Shown here one piece after another: positions 1-10,847 of a stretch of 64,000 nucleotides of DNA (the stretch's first letter is position 1; the number at the start of each line of letters is the position of its first letter). The notes under the pieces are model-generated. The model did not search any database, was not told where the DNA came from, and saw only the letters and a program-made list of their open reading frames with translations. A program made the translations under genes and the position numbers. This DNA comes from Phytophthora vignae f. sp. vignae (lineage: Eukaryota; Oomycota; Peronosporomycetes; Peronosporales; Peronosporaceae): positions 124,001 through 188,000 of the forward strand of contig JABJUM010000043.1 of assembly GCA_016169955.1 (NCBI GenBank), given 5' to 3'.

Positions 1-13
1 ACCGCAACAAGAT

Positions 14-3000
14 ATGTATTCGATGGTTCGTGGCACTCATTCTGCTGATATTCGTGATGTGCACAATCCCAGAAGCAGCGGCAGCATCCTCGGGGTGTCG
101 TCAATAGACAGCCAACAAGAGGACAACCCTGTGGGTCTGTCTTCCGATGATTCAAGCAACTCGGAGCAAGAAGACCTAGAACTACTGATACAGCAGCCAG
201 AGTACAATCGAACCTCGAGACACAGACGAGGGCGCCGTAGACGAATTTGGGACGCAGGTGCCGAACGCGAGCCGTATCTACCTGAGGATGGGGATCACGC
301 AGTACGGGCAGCTATATTGAGGCGAGAACACTTTGCAGAACAGTATATAGGAGACCGAGGTGCCAAGAGCGGAAACTCGGGGGATTTGGACATCCGCCTA
401 GCGGCTGTCAACATTAATAAAAGGACATGGTCAAGAATGGACGATATCACGGTGTGGACCATCGCGAACGACCTCGATTTTGTGATTGTGTCGGACGCTG
501 GCCTTCGTGCTGCGGAGGAGCGATGTGTGTGGAGCCGATCCGAATCGGGGACACCGACTCCTGGATTCATCCTGACTGGAAACCAGAAGGTAGCTATTAT
601 GATGGACAAGGAACGGTGGCAATCTCGCTGGATTAAAAGTAGATCAGCCTACTCGGCATCAGGGCGATCATTCAGTACATCGTTCAGGCTGGGTAGTAGA
701 AGCAAACTTGTTATCGTGGCCACCTATTGTCCTGATACACCGCATCGTCATGAGGAAGAAACGAGGCAAGAACGGTGTTGGATCGAGCGACAGACCCGGC
801 AAGCCGAGGAGCGTGGAAATATGTGCGTGGTCGCAGGAGATTTTAATTCGTACCCGGATGAGATGCACGACCGAATTAACACTATTGAACGTGACAACGC
901 AGCACGTCGGGCAAGTGATGAATTTAGGGCATGGACATTGAGTACCGGTTTGATATCAACTTTTAAGCACAGACACCCGTCGGTCCACCGATTCACCTAC
1001 CAGAACGGAGAAACCAAGTCGGCGTTAGATGATATCTATATCACGACACGCTGCTCACACCAGATTAAAGAAAGCGGGATCTGGTTGTACTCACTCAACC
1101 ACGGCGACCACGTGGGTACCCCTTTTGTCTGCATTGGGTTAGATCGCTCCCAACGCAGCAGCAGGCATCTACGAGAGACACGATCTATCAAGGTGTTAAA
1201 TATGAAGAATAGGTCCGCAGACGACATGCGTCAGTTCACGGAATACCTGGGAGAGAACTTGAACTCTGGACGAATGAAGCTTATTGCGCCGATCAGCGAG
1301 GCAGATGCGAGCAACCATGACCTGGTCCAACGGTGGCTTGAACTAGCAATTTCAAACCTCTACAAGTGTATCTACAACTCGGCTAAGGATCTTTGGGGCG
1401 AAACCAGCCAGTGTCAGAAATCAATAAACCGAGCAGTAAGCGTGAAGCGAACCATGAGGTGCAATGGTCAATGGAAAGCTGTCTGTAGACTTCAGAACTC
1501 ACCCGGCATCACATGTGAGCAGCTCCAGAGTGCCTTTCGGAAGGTGCAATTTCCCAAATGGGTGATCTTTCCACAAAGAATACCAGCTAGTAGTCCACAT
1601 TCGCTTGGAGCACAGGAGTTGAACGAGTGGAGAACCAGTGGTCGCCCAAACTCGCTGACTCAGATGAAAACGTGGTTAGACACAGGTTGGAAACTATGGA
1701 AGCGAGTGCTTCGTACACGAAGATGCTGGCGGCAACGTCAGAGAGGGAAGATCGCCCGGAACACAAGAAAACAGTGGATGGAGGAAGGGAAGGTTCGACA
1801 GTTTCTGAGAGCAACGATCAGGCAGCAACTTCCACCAGTTCGTATACAAGGAGGACTAATTGGAGAGGCACCGAACTACGAGTACGTCGAGACACGCGAA
1901 GCTGTAAAGTCAACGATGATCGAGCTACTGGATAATTGGGTCCCCTCGAATGAGAAAACAAGTGAGCCAACCCACCTACGCACAGGTGCAGTCGACGATG
2001 AGCAAGGACTGCCACGATTTGTCCGAGAATGGCTACTAGACGATATCAAGGACGGCGGAACGCATAAAGACGCGTTCAGCGGCCCCGGGAATGAGTGGAT
2101 TGTTTTTCAGTTTGACGAGGCATTGCAGCTTCAGGTGGATCGTATGGTTAATAAAGGAGTATCGCCTGGATATGGTGGGATACCACAGGAACTGTGGATT
2201 GCAGCGTCACCTCAAATCCGAGAACGGGAACGACTGCTCTTTAACCTTATCTTTCGCACGGGGGTCGTGCCTGCAATTCTAAACCATCGTCAGATGGTTT
2301 TCCTACCTAAGAGTGCACAGGCTACTGGAGTTTGGGAGCGCAACGGGTTACCCCCCTGGAGGCCGATCTCAGTACAAAGTTCACTGGCGACGCGATTATT
2401 CACTGCTATCAGTACTTACTTGGAGGCTCGAGTTCCAAATCACCCTATGCAACATGGGTTTCAGAGAGATAAAAATGTCCAGGACGCAGCTTTGACGACT
2501 ACACTACTGCTCGACCGTGCGAAGCAGCTGCAGGAACCCCTCTATTTACTCAGCAAAGATTGCGAAAAATGCTACGACCGTATTCCGCGCTGGGTGATGG
2601 CTTATATCTACAAAAGGATCGGGGTACCACAAAAGCTATACGATATTCTGATGGGTTTCCTGGGGCCAGGCGAGATCGACATTCGGACAGCTTTCGGATG
2701 GATCCCGAGTGGAAGACGCGAATTTGGATTAGGCCAAGGATCTGTCCTCTCGATCCGACACATTGGTTACTACATGGATGTGCTAATGGAGAGACAGGAA
2801 GCAGGCCCCGACGGCGTTAAGATCCGCCACCATCAAGGGTCCACCCCGCTTAATATCACTGCAACGGTTTTGGTCGACGATGTTATCGATGTTGCAACGA
2901 CGCGTGCAGGAATAGAACATCGAGTGGCTGTATCTAACGTGTTCACAGGAATAAATGGCACTGGAGGTGTATTCGGCGCCGCGAAATCGTTCCTGCTTCA

Positions 3001-6000
3001 GTACAACCCACAAAATAATGCAGAAAATACTGTGTACCTCCAGAACGGCATTGGTACACCCGTGGCGGTGACTGTTGTCAGCCCGGCAGAAGGATTCAAG
3101 CACCTCGGAATATTTCAAAGTACTGGTGATATATGGAGTTCGACAATTGCACCCGTCTGGAGCACGCTGAAGTCGGAAGCGGAGAGGATTAGTCGATTGC
3201 AGCTGTCCCACCGTCAACTCCAGTACATCGTGAACCACGTTTGGCTACCACGCATCCAATACCGAACGCAGCTGAACGTCTCGCATAAAGTTGCCAAGCA
3301 CATCGACATCTTAGTAAGAAGAACCGCTAAACAGACACTGAGACTGCCTCACAATACCCCAAAAGCGGTCTTCCATGACGACAATCAAGGCCTTGGTCTC
3401 GCTTGTTTTGAGGACATGTGCAATGTCGCTAGAATGGAGCTGGTTATGAGAGTGCTAAACTCACAACACTTACCAGCTTATCACCTACTGGTGGAGGCTT
3501 TTGAGAGATACCAAGTGCAAGCTGGACTCACATCTCATCCACTAGAAATTCTAATAAATCCCCCGAGTCACCTCCAACTGTGGATCCACCAGACGCTGCG
3601 GGCGGCCGTGTCCATTGGCACAAGGGTAGACGTCAAATGGGAGAATCCAGAGGAATGTATGTCCAAGCGACCGAATGATAGACCAATTTGGCAAGACCTA
3701 TCGGAAGAATTACGCGAGCGGTTGCTGAAATACAACCTCAAGTATGCACACAAAGTGAGGTATGTCGGGGATATCGCGAGCAACAACGGAAAGCAACTAG
3801 TACTGGGGTCACAGCTGGGACGGATACATCGGTGGACACGCAAGCATCTACGCGACTTCTCTATGTTAGAAGATGACCTGGTAGCGACGCTGTGCCATCC
3901 CAACAGCAGAAATTTAGTTGTACCGCTAGGCCGCACTGTAATCGACACGAGCCACCTCGACATGCCTAGACTAGATATCGCCCCAGATCAATTTTTTATC
4001 GTCAGCCAGTTTGAGGAGAGTGACGAAGGTCTTCTGCTACGCGGGTACGAACTGGGCCAACGAATTGGAGACGGGGTAATTGAGAACCCACTAGGATATG
4101 GCGACGAGATCCGGGTACAGTGGTGGCACGAGCGCAACCCAGACAGTGGAATTTGGACACCGCGGCCGGACGGTGAGGCCACGGAGTATGTCGATATCTG
4201 TATCCCAGTTGAAGTGGTAAACCTCCCTAGAGGTAGAAGGTGTATAACGCAGCACAGAGTGATTATTTGGACAGACACGTATGTCGGTGGATTGACTGGT
4301 TTGATGGACCGGGAGCTCATACTGGAGTCGTTTAACCGATCTGTACGCCGCCACCAAGAAGTAATGGAGACTGGAGGGGTCCAACTAATAAACAGAGCGT
4401 GCTGTGAGTTCCACCGACGTAACGAATCACGACTGTGTCGGATTTGCAATGCGTGGCATCACAAGAATTGCAGAACCTGCGAAGCAGTGATAACACCTAC
4501 CGTGCGGGAGCTGTGGGTACGTTGCTGTGAATTCCCATCGCGTCCTCATCCAATCCCGGCCGGGGATGGTAGTGTCCACGATGGGGGAACCAGAGCGGCC
4601 AGGGGAGGTTGGGGGCTGCGGTCCGGCACAACACGGCAGTTAGGACGCCTACAAACTCATTGGGCCGACATCACGTCCACGCGTTGTGAATGTCATGCGC
4701 TTATCGCTGGGCTGGCTGCCTCAGGAGACTCTGGTACTCAACTGTGCGACAACAAAGCAGCTATCATGACGCTGCAAACGGCGCGTGCAATTGCAAACGG
4801 AGCAAGGCCTCCTTATACCAAGTACAGCAACCGACATCGAATCGAAATCCGGTCAATGGTTGCATTAATGCGCCCCGGGGGTACCTTTACCGCAAAGTGG
4901 ATATGCTCCCACCAGGAGTGTGAATATTCAGATGATGTACAACTTAACGAGGAGCGTAAAGCCTTGGCAGACGCGGATGGGGATGCGGCGAGAAGTCACG
5001 ACGAAGAAATGCCAAGGTCGTATTCCGAACTGATAAAGTGGGATGACGTGCATTTATTGGACTCAGACGGCAAACCAGTGGTTGGCCGAACTCGGGCCTT
5101 CATGATAGGCTTGGTTAACACGAAGCGGAAGGAGACGTGGATTCAGACTCAAAGGACCCGTGGCAGTGACCGCGAAACTGCGTGTTTCACCAATGTGAAT
5201 ACTGCCAAATTGCTGGCGTGGGACGAAGCGCAAAAGCGATTCTACTGGAGGTCAATTACGAACGTGCTGCACACGAATGTCAGAAAGCACATACTCCACG
5301 ATAATTGGGACCCTAATTGCAGACTATGCGACGAATCGCGGCTTGATACTCAGTCCCACCGCTACGGCGCGTGTAGCGAGGAGTGTGTAGCAGCGGAGCG
5401 CCTTCGTCTCGATATCAATGATGAAATGGAGGCTTTGTGTGACCGACTTTGGATACCAGATCAAGAATACCTTGTACCAGGGAGATGCCACGAACTGGCG
5501 GTTGCGACCGGAAGGCCAACGAGAACTTGGTGGTCGTATCAATCGCAGGAGGTTGGTCCGTGGAAAGTGATGGTGCAACTTAGCCTCACAGTATGGGCTC
5601 ATGTAGCTCATGTTAGTGCATTAATCAGGGATTGGCGGTGGGTACAGTACGCGGGTCACCTTTTTACGCTGGAACTGCAGCTTTGCCGACGTGGCCCAGT
5701 TGGGCGCTTCCTGCCAGTGCAGTTGCAACGGGCCGCACATGCGTGCCACCCCGAGGCAATGCACTACCAGTACCATCCGAGTCAGGCCTCTGGACTATGG
5801 AGTGCTGGAGTGCTCGACTCTCGCTACCCTAAGTACGATGATGCCCTCAAATGTAGTGGCAGGAGGGATCACAGCGTTCTGTGGATTGACGATACGTTTC
5901 TCCCAGCTGGAGAGGATAGGTGGCAGGACATTTGTGAAAAGTATCTCCAGTCCCACGACCCACAGAAAGCTATATGGGTTGCTTGCTACGACGACTCGGC

Positions 6001-6457
6001 TGCCCACAGGGCTGTTAAGCGCATCGGCGTCGAATGGTTTGTACATATCCCTGCTGGTTGTATGCGAATGAGGACAAGGCAGTCGGTACGACAAACCATA
6101 AATACGGGAAGGCGGGCGATCACAGCACAAAACCCTCGGGAGCTGTGGATAGGTATTGTTACTCAATCTTGTGACCACGTGGAGCATCACCGATGGGTTG
6201 ATGAGTGGTCTGCAGCTCTGAGTCACGGTTTCTCGATGGACTGGCTCGTTGTGGATCACGTCATAACGGAAACAAAAGCGTATGGAGCACGCCAAGCGCT
6301 GATCACGTGGCACAGCGCAATGGCGACAACTGGCGGGGACACGGTGCTAAGCACAAATAGGAGCTGGTTAGTAAATCGGTTTCCAGAGCTGTATGCAGCA
6401 CCTAGCGGGTGGAAGATTTGGCCGTCAGCAACTGAGACCACCTTGAGGTGGGCATAA
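14..6457 (+). CDS. LINE polyprotein: endonuclease, reverse transcriptase, RNase H
   Basis: The 2147-residue ORF carries all activities for target-primed reverse transcription. Residues 1-125 are low-complexity and acidic. An endonuclease/exonuclease/phosphatase fold follows (about 130-400), with AAVNIN, VVAGDFNS and LNHGDH motifs; the usual catalytic-Glu strand reads VSDAG, so Asp replaces Glu. The reverse transcriptase spans about 690-1020; its catalytic box reads LVDDV instead of the usual YADD. A Cys/His-rich knuckle lies near 1463-1490. RNase H (about 1515-1650) keeps its Asp (GDGS), Glu (CECHAL), Asp (CDNKAA) and a late Asp (ADADGDAA). The frame is open upstream of the first ATG to the window edge, so the true start may be further left. 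No internal stop, so it looks recently active. Confidence 0.88.
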   Translation: MYSMVRGTHSADIRDVHNPRSSGSILGVSSIDSQQEDNPVGLSSDDSSNSEQEDLELLIQQPEYNRTSRHRRGRRRRIWDAGAEREPYLPEDGDHAVRAAILRREHFAEQYIGDRGAKSGNSGDLDIRLAAVNINKRTWSRMDDITVWTIANDLDFVIVSDAGLRAAEERCVWSRSESGTPTPGFILTGNQKVAIMMDKERWQSRWIKSRSAYSASGRSFSTSFRLGSRSKLVIVATYCPDTPHRHEEETRQERCWIERQTRQAEERGNMCVVAGDFNSYPDEMHDRINTIERDNAARRASDEFRAWTLSTGLISTFKHRHPSVHRFTYQNGETKSALDDIYITTRCSHQIKESGIWLYSLNHGDHVGTPFVCIGLDRSQRSSRHLRETRSIKVLNMKNRSADDMRQFTEYLGENLNSGRMKLIAPISEADASNHDLVQRWLELAISNLYKCIYNSAKDLWGETSQCQKSINRAVSVKRTMRCNGQWKAVCRLQNSPGITCEQLQSAFRKVQFPKWVIFPQRIPASSPHSLGAQELNEWRTSGRPNSLTQMKTWLDTGWKLWKRVLRTRRCWRQRQRGKIARNTRKQWMEEGKVRQFLRATIRQQLPPVRIQGGLIGEAPNYEYVETREAVKSTMIELLDNWVPSNEKTSEPTHLRTGAVDDEQGLPRFVREWLLDDIKDGGTHKDAFSGPGNEWIVFQFDEALQLQVDRMVNKGVSPGYGGIPQELWIAASPQIRERERLLFNLIFRTGVVPAILNHRQMVFLPKSAQATGVWERNGLPPWRPISVQSSLATRLFTAISTYLEARVPNHPMQHGFQRDKNVQDAALTTTLLLDRAKQLQEPLYLLSKDCEKCYDRIPRWVMAYIYKRIGVPQKLYDILMGFLGPGEIDIRTAFGWIPSGRREFGLGQGSVLSIRHIGYYMDVLMERQEAGPDGVKIRHHQGSTPLNITATVLVDDVIDVATTRAGIEHRVAVSNVFTGINGTGGVFGAAKSFLLQYNPQNNAENTVYLQNGIGTPVAVTVVSPAEGFKHLGIFQSTGDIWSSTIAPVWSTLKSEAERISRLQLSHRQLQYIVNHVWLPRIQYRTQLNVSHKVAKHIDILVRRTAKQTLRLPHNTPKAVFHDDNQGLGLACFEDMCNVARMELVMRVLNSQHLPAYHLLVEAFERYQVQAGLTSHPLEILINPPSHLQLWIHQTLRAAVSIGTRVDVKWENPEECMSKRPNDRPIWQDLSEELRERLLKYNLKYAHKVRYVGDIASNNGKQLVLGSQLGRIHRWTRKHLRDFSMLEDDLVATLCHPNSRNLVVPLGRTVIDTSHLDMPRLDIAPDQFFIVSQFEESDEGLLLRGYELGQRIGDGVIENPLGYGDEIRVQWWHERNPDSGIWTPRPDGEATEYVDICIPVEVVNLPRGRRCITQHRVIIWTDTYVGGLTGLMDRELILESFNRSVRRHQEVMETGGVQLINRACCEFHRRNESRLCRICNAWHHKNCRTCEAVITPTVRELWVRCCEFPSRPHPIPAGDGSVHDGGTRAARGGWGLRSGTTRQLGRLQTHWADITSTRCECHALIAGLAASGDSGTQLCDNKAAIMTLQTARAIANGARPPYTKYSNRHRIEIRSMVALMRPGGTFTAKWICSHQECEYSDDVQLNEERKALADADGDAARSHDEEMPRSYSELIKWDDVHLLDSDGKPVVGRTRAFMIGLVNTKRKETWIQTQRTRGSDRETACFTNVNTAKLLAWDEAQKRFYWRSITNVLHTNVRKHILHDNWDPNCRLCDESRLDTQSHRYGACSEECVAAERLRLDINDEMEALCDRLWIPDQEYLVPGRCHELAVATGRPTRTWWSYQSQEVGPWKVMVQLSLTVWAHVAHVSALIRDWRWVQYAGHLFTLELQLCRRGPVGRFLPVQLQRAAHACHPEAMHYQYHPSQASGLWSAGVLDSRYPKYDDALKCSGRRDHSVLWIDDTFLPAGEDRWQDICEKYLQSHDPQKAIWVACYDDSAAHRAVKRIGVEWFVHIPAGCMRMRTRQSVRQTINTGRRAITAQNPRELWIGIVTQSCDHVEHHRWVDEWSAALSHGFSMDWLVVDHVITETKAYGARQALITWHSAMATTGGDTVLSTNRSWLVNRFPELYAAPSGWKIWPSATETTLRWA

Positions 6458-6463
6458 GCGCTT

Positions 6464-6808
6464 ATGGTTACGGCTGGGGGGGGGGCGTCAAAACTTCACC
6501 GGGGCGTATTACGAAGCTTGTGGGGCGCCAATAGAACGCATTGGAACAGCACGTGCCAAGCAAACATTAGGGCAATTCAGAGCGCCGGTGAAGGACCCCT
6601 CATGAACGAGGTCAACGACAGTATCAGAAGGAGACGCCGCCAGCACGCACGAACAGTGCATCGCCTTGATACGGTGCTTCGAGGGCATGCGGAGACGCTT
6701 CAGGCTAAGGCGGAGAAGTGGCACGCAGAGCGGCGCCAAGAGCTAGGCCATGACCAAGAAACAAACACCAACACTGAACAACTACAAGTAGAGGCGAGCC
6801 CAAACTGA
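6464..6808 (+). other. Possible C-terminal extension of the LINE ORF beyond one in-frame TAA
   Basis: This 114-codon stretch is in the same frame as the polyprotein and begins two codons after its TAA (6455-6457). It encodes a basic, Arg/His/Glu-rich, probably helical segment with an RRRRR run near the middle. A run of 11 G at 6478-6488 follows the stop. It may be the original C-terminus cut off by a nonsense change, or simply open sequence; I recognise no domain. Confidence 0.35.
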
Positions 6809-7057
6809 TCACGATGAGTTCATCCGACCAACCCACGAGAAAGGAGCGAAAAACTTCTCATGCATATCCATATTTCGTAGTCCTCCCGCACTCACGTGCA
6901 TAGGATGCATAAAATAGGTAGACCAGGTAGTTTAAAAGTGAGATGACAGGGAACGACAGCCGTAGCCGCCGGGTACCCTGTGGGCCCGGTCAGCGGGGTT
7001 GATGCAGAGCTCACCCTGAGTGCAATCGGCGATAACCGCATAAAAATAAAAAAAAAT
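6809..7057 (+). other. LINE 3' UTR and A-rich tail
   Basis: No ORF is supported here. The segment ends in an A-rich stretch (aaaaataaaaaaaaa, about 7041-7055), which is where target-primed reverse transcription would have begun, directly abutting gypsy coding sequence. Confidence 0.7.
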
Positions 7058-9171
7058 CTTGCGCTTGCCAATGGGTGTGTGTACCGCCCCAGATGAATTC
7101 CAAGCTCGCATGGACGAAGAGCTTGGCGACCTGGACTATGTGCGAGTCTACCTCGACGATATCATGGTGACCTCGAACAGTTTCGAGGAGCACATGCAGC
7201 ACCTGGAAGAGGTGTTTCGTCGCCTGCGCGACTTTGGCTTGACGTTGCACCGCAAGAAGTCCAAGATCTGCGCTTCCGTGGTCGAGTACATGGGCTATCA
7301 GCTCAGTGAGGACGGCATTTCTGCACTTCCGAACAAGGTGACGGCGATCTTGGCTATCGCTCCGCCACGCAACCGCCGCGAAGTCCGTCGATTCGTGGGC
7401 ATGGTCAACTTCTACAGCGACATGCTGCCGCGACGAGCTTCGTTGCTGGCGCCACTGACCCGGTTCACCTCGCCATCCCAGTCATTCCAATGGTCTGCTA
7501 CTGAACAAGCCGCGTTCGACGCCGTGAAGGACGCACTGGCGCAACGCGTGCTGCTCGCGTTTCCGGCAAACGGCCGCCCGTTCCACGTTTACACCGACGC
7601 GTCAAAGCTGCAACTCGGTGCAGTGATCACGCAGGACGACCAGCCTCTTGCCTTTTGGTCCAAGAAGTGCAACCAAGCACAGACTGCGTATCCGGCCAAT
7701 CGATTGGAACTTTTGAGCATCCTGTTGGTGCTCCGCGAATTTCGCAGCATGCTGTTGGGGTAGGAGCTTCACTTGCACACCGACCACCTCAACTTGACCT
7801 ACTCGATGTTCCATGACGTTCACATGATGCGGTGGCGTCTGGAAACTGAAGAGTTCGGCCCGACCTTCCACTACATCCCGGGGAGCAGTAACGTCGTCGC
7901 TGACGCGCTGTCGCGACTGCCCATTTCTGATGAAGCTAGTGCCGAACTGGAGGAGAAGGCTGCGCTGCTGATGGCAGCAACATCGGAAGTGGAGGAGACT
8001 ACCACGCCGACGATGGCAGCCGTAGCAGAGACGGCAATGGACGACGGCGTTGCTATGGACCTGCGTGTGATCGCAGATGAACAACGGTGTGATACTAGCC
8101 TTGGAGACAGTGAAGAACAAGAGATTGCAGGCACGATGTTGCTGGTGCACCCCGAGTCGAAGAAGGTATTGGTGCCCAAGCGACTACAACAGCGCCTTGT
8201 GCAGAGCTACCACGACCTACTGCTACACCCGGACGCAGCCACAATGCTGCACACGATTGCCCAAGTGTTCTACTGGCGCGGCATGGAGGCTGACGTGCAC
8301 AAACTTGTGGACGATTGTATTGTGTGCTTGAAGGCCAAGCACCCCACGACTCGATTCGGCAAGTTGCCGCCCAAGTCGGTCGAAGTCCGGCCATGGTTCG
8401 AGATTGTGGTCGACTCGATCGGCCCGTACGGCAAGAAGCGCTTCAGCGCGCTGACAATCATCGACACGGCGACCCGCCTCATTGAGATCCTCCCTACTCT
8501 CGATGCAACAAGTACGGAGGCGGCGTATCTGATGGATCGATACTGGTTCGCACGCTACCCTCGCCCCGCGCGCTGCATTCACGACGGCGGTAGCGAGTTC
8601 AAACGGGAGTTCGCGGAGCTGCTCGACAGCTACGGAGTGGAGAGCGTGCCCACGACAACGAGGAACCCACAAGCCAACGCGGTCATCGAACGGGTGCATC
8701 GCGTTATCGGTGAGAAGATGCGGACGTAGGACATCCGGACAGACGCAAGAAGACTGGGCCAACTTCCTGAACAACACTATGTTCGCCATGAGGGCCTCCA
8801 ACCACTCCATGTTGAAGGCGTCACCAGCCCAACTCGCATTCGGCCGCGACATGCTTGTCGACGTCGCCCACACTACTGACTGGACTGCTCAGCATCGACG
8901 CAAGGTGGAGCAGGTGCGCGCACACAACGCGCGCGAGAACCAAGGACGCGCCAAGTGGACGTACCGCCCTGGAGACCACGTGCTCCTGCGCCGTGACGCT
9001 GGCATCCAAGGCAAGAGGAAACCGCTGTTCGACGGACCGTTCGAAGTCATCGCAGTGCAAGAACACGGGACGCTCACCCTCGACAACGGCCGCTACCTGG
9101 AAAAGGCGCACATTCGTCGTGTGCGTCCTTGCAAGGGTAAGCGTGGAGGAGACTGTGAGCAGCCGCAGTGA
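7058..9171 (+). pseudogene. Gypsy (Ty3-like) pol fragment, broken
   Basis: The fragment starts inside the reverse transcriptase just before LPMGVCTAPDEF, continues through the catalytic box (YLDDI), RNase H (TDASKLQLG; TDHLNL) and a zinc-binding integrase, and ends in an integrase C-terminal domain (DHVLLRRDAG). It is broken in two places: an in-frame TAG at 7761-7763, and a frame change near 8727-8745 after IGEKMRT, beyond which reading resumes in the next frame (8710-9171). The missing N-terminal half must lie left of the window, on the other side of the LINE. It differs clearly in sequence from the two gypsy elements further right. Confidence 0.88.
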
Positions 9172-9412
9172 CGTGCTGCTCAGAACGCTCGTGCTGCTCT
9201 CCGAGACCAGCAGCACAGCTGCATGTTTGACGTTTACCAGGCTTCAGGTGCGAAGCTCTGGCACATGCTTGATGTTGAGGTTGAAGTAGATTAGTTTGCT
9301 AGGGGAGCTACGAAGAGATCTAGGAGAACGGAGAGCGTAGATAAACCTAGATAAACCTTCCGGCAGCTAATTCAAACTCAGTTGTGGATTTACCCTCAAG
9401 AGCTCAAAACCT
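9172..9412. other. Gap after the gypsy fragment
   Basis: No gene is supported. It could be the 3' non-coding end or LTR remnant of the gypsy fragment, but no second copy is present in the window to prove this. Confidence 0.3.
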
Positions 9413-9988
9413 TCAACAGCCACGTGACACCACCCTGAACAGTTTGTACTCGGCACTGGCCAAACGATCGGTGACTTTCACACACAAAATGAACCGCAGT
9501 CCTGGGAACTTGGCCCACTCCCGAGCCTCAGTCGAGCATTCCTGCGTCATACCCCCCGCGACGCCACTTCCCCACCTCGACCACGAGCGTGTACCAAGAC
9601 ACATAGGCTTGAACTCCAGGCGGGGCGCATCCATGAAGCTTCTTGGTCCATAGCTGTTGTCAGCTTCATAGTCGGGCAACTCGGGGTGATCCGGGATAAC
9701 CGCTGAACCATAGGACGTCACGTACGCGTTAAAGCCATTCTGGTCCCACAAAGACCCTCCCAGTACTACACGGAAGCTCTCATGCTCTTGACTCGGCACC
9801 TCCACGATGTAGACTGTGCCGTCGATCCACTCCATCCACTTGGATTTGAGCGCCTGGTTCTCGCTGTCCAGATACTCCCTCCACTCGTCTTGTGTTGCAG
9901 CGCAAACAGGAATGATACGCGACTCGCGCTCACGGGCCAAGTCGACTCGAGCGACTTCGACTGCGCGGTTGGTGCGGGCCACAGCCAT
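9413..9988 (-). pseudogene. Dispersed-family member, decayed copy (nuclease-like?)
   Basis: The first 115 or so codons align well with the intact copy at 42036-42824: both start MAVAR and share ERESRIIPVC, YLDSENQALKSK and YGSAVIP/WGSAVIP. In the middle (CLGTRSW to TQECST) the reading corresponds to the +1 frame of the intact copy, then returns to the common frame at EAREWAKFPGLRFILCV, so two compensating indels are present. A stop follows VVSRGC, and the last 75 or so residues of the family are missing. Function unknown; see the intact copy for the endonuclease-fold suggestion. Confidence 0.7.
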
Positions 9989-9993
9989 GTTCT

Positions 9994-10446
9994 TTGAGAG
10001 TTTTCGATGTAGGAAAAAGATCGAGTAAGTTGTTCAAGCCATTCAAGGACTGTGTCCATGACCTAATGCTAGAGCGGCTTTTCGCCATCAGCGATCCTGT
10101 GATCAGGAAGACGACAGCAATTGGAATGGCGTGCGCAGCGTACCGACGTGCCCTCATTGACCAGCCTACAAGCGCCGTGAATGGCTTCAGAGAGTGCGGC
10201 ATATGGCCGTTGTCTATGGTGTAGCTCAAGGCACGCTTGGCACTGTATAAAGGCGCTGGGGTCAAGGGCGAGATTGGCACCGCGGACTGGTTGAAGCATC
10301 GAGAAGCTGTCCTCGATGAAGTCCGCAACGAGCTTCTTTTGCTTCCACCCGTCCCTGTTACAGGGAAGAAGAGGAAGCGCTCGACTGTGGACGTTGCTGG
10401 GCGGCTTGTTACAAAAGAGCGGATGCTAGCAGGCGCCTACGACTAA
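9994..10446 (+). pseudogene. C-terminal remnant of a pogo/CENP-B-like DDE transposase
   Basis: The translation contains KLFKPFKDCV and, 50 residues later, FRECGIWPL. This pair is typical of the region after the catalytic domain of pogo/Tigger-type transposases (Lxx(L/F)DVSVFKPFK ... F(R/K)xxGIxPL). An in-frame TAG at 10222-10224 splits the frame; reading continues to a TAA at 10444-10446. The catalytic domain is absent. It lies 5 bp from the start of the divergent gene remnant at 9988 and 68 bp before the E3 LTR. Confidence 0.5.
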
Positions 10447-10514
10447 GTAGATAAAATCGTGCCACCAATTGGTCCGGTCAAAATCAGTAGCAAATAGACG
10501 CTTGAGTTGAGTAC

Positions 10515-10835
10515 TGTGACGGGGCACACAGCACTTCTTAAAAGAGGAAGCTGGAGTATACAAACTCCAAGTGAACAGCCGTTCACGTGTCCCTGGTGTG
10601 AAGGGGACGACTTGACTTGCAAAAGCGGTAGATCTAAGACTGAATGTATTTATAGGTTGGTACAGATTTGGCCTGCATACAAATCCTAAGTTGCCTATAA
10701 TTTGTTCCATACAAAATGTATCTGTTGGCTCTGAGGCCACTTGGTCACTATCCCGAGGAGTGACCGATGGCTACATGACTGATGTAGCCATCCCTGAATA
10801 GTGACAGGGTCACTATTCCATGTAACCCCGTTACA
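10515..10835 (-). repeat. E3 3' LTR (left copy)
   Basis: It is 321 bp and nearly identical to 35519-35839, with four substitutions. On the minus strand a TATA-like sequence (CCTATAAATAC) is centred near 10652. The LTR holds long perfect inverted repeats, including arms of 11 bp (GATGGCTACAT / ATGTAGCCATC, near 10766-10792) and 10 bp (GAATAGTGAC / GTCACTATTC, near 10796-10818). Confidence 0.95.
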
Positions 10836-10847
10836 TCCTCCCCCACT
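10836..10847 (-). promoter_or_regulatory. E3 polypurine tract
   Basis: The minus strand reads AGTGGGGGAGGA directly next to the TGTAACGGGG start of the 3' LTR. This is the expected position and composition of the plus-strand DNA priming site in a gypsy element. Confidence 0.75.

Larger units (their letters stand above)
1..7057 (+). mobile_element. Non-LTR retrotransposon (LINE), 5' end outside window
   Basis: One very long ORF with apurinic-type endonuclease, reverse transcriptase and RNase H domains is followed by about 250 bp of 3' UTR and an A-rich tail near 7041-7056. Immediately after the tail the sequence reads in frame as the reverse transcriptase of a gypsy element (7058 onward), so this LINE inserted into an older gypsy pol. 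The 5' boundary and the target-site duplication cannot be checked because the left flank lies before position 1. Confidence 0.9.
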
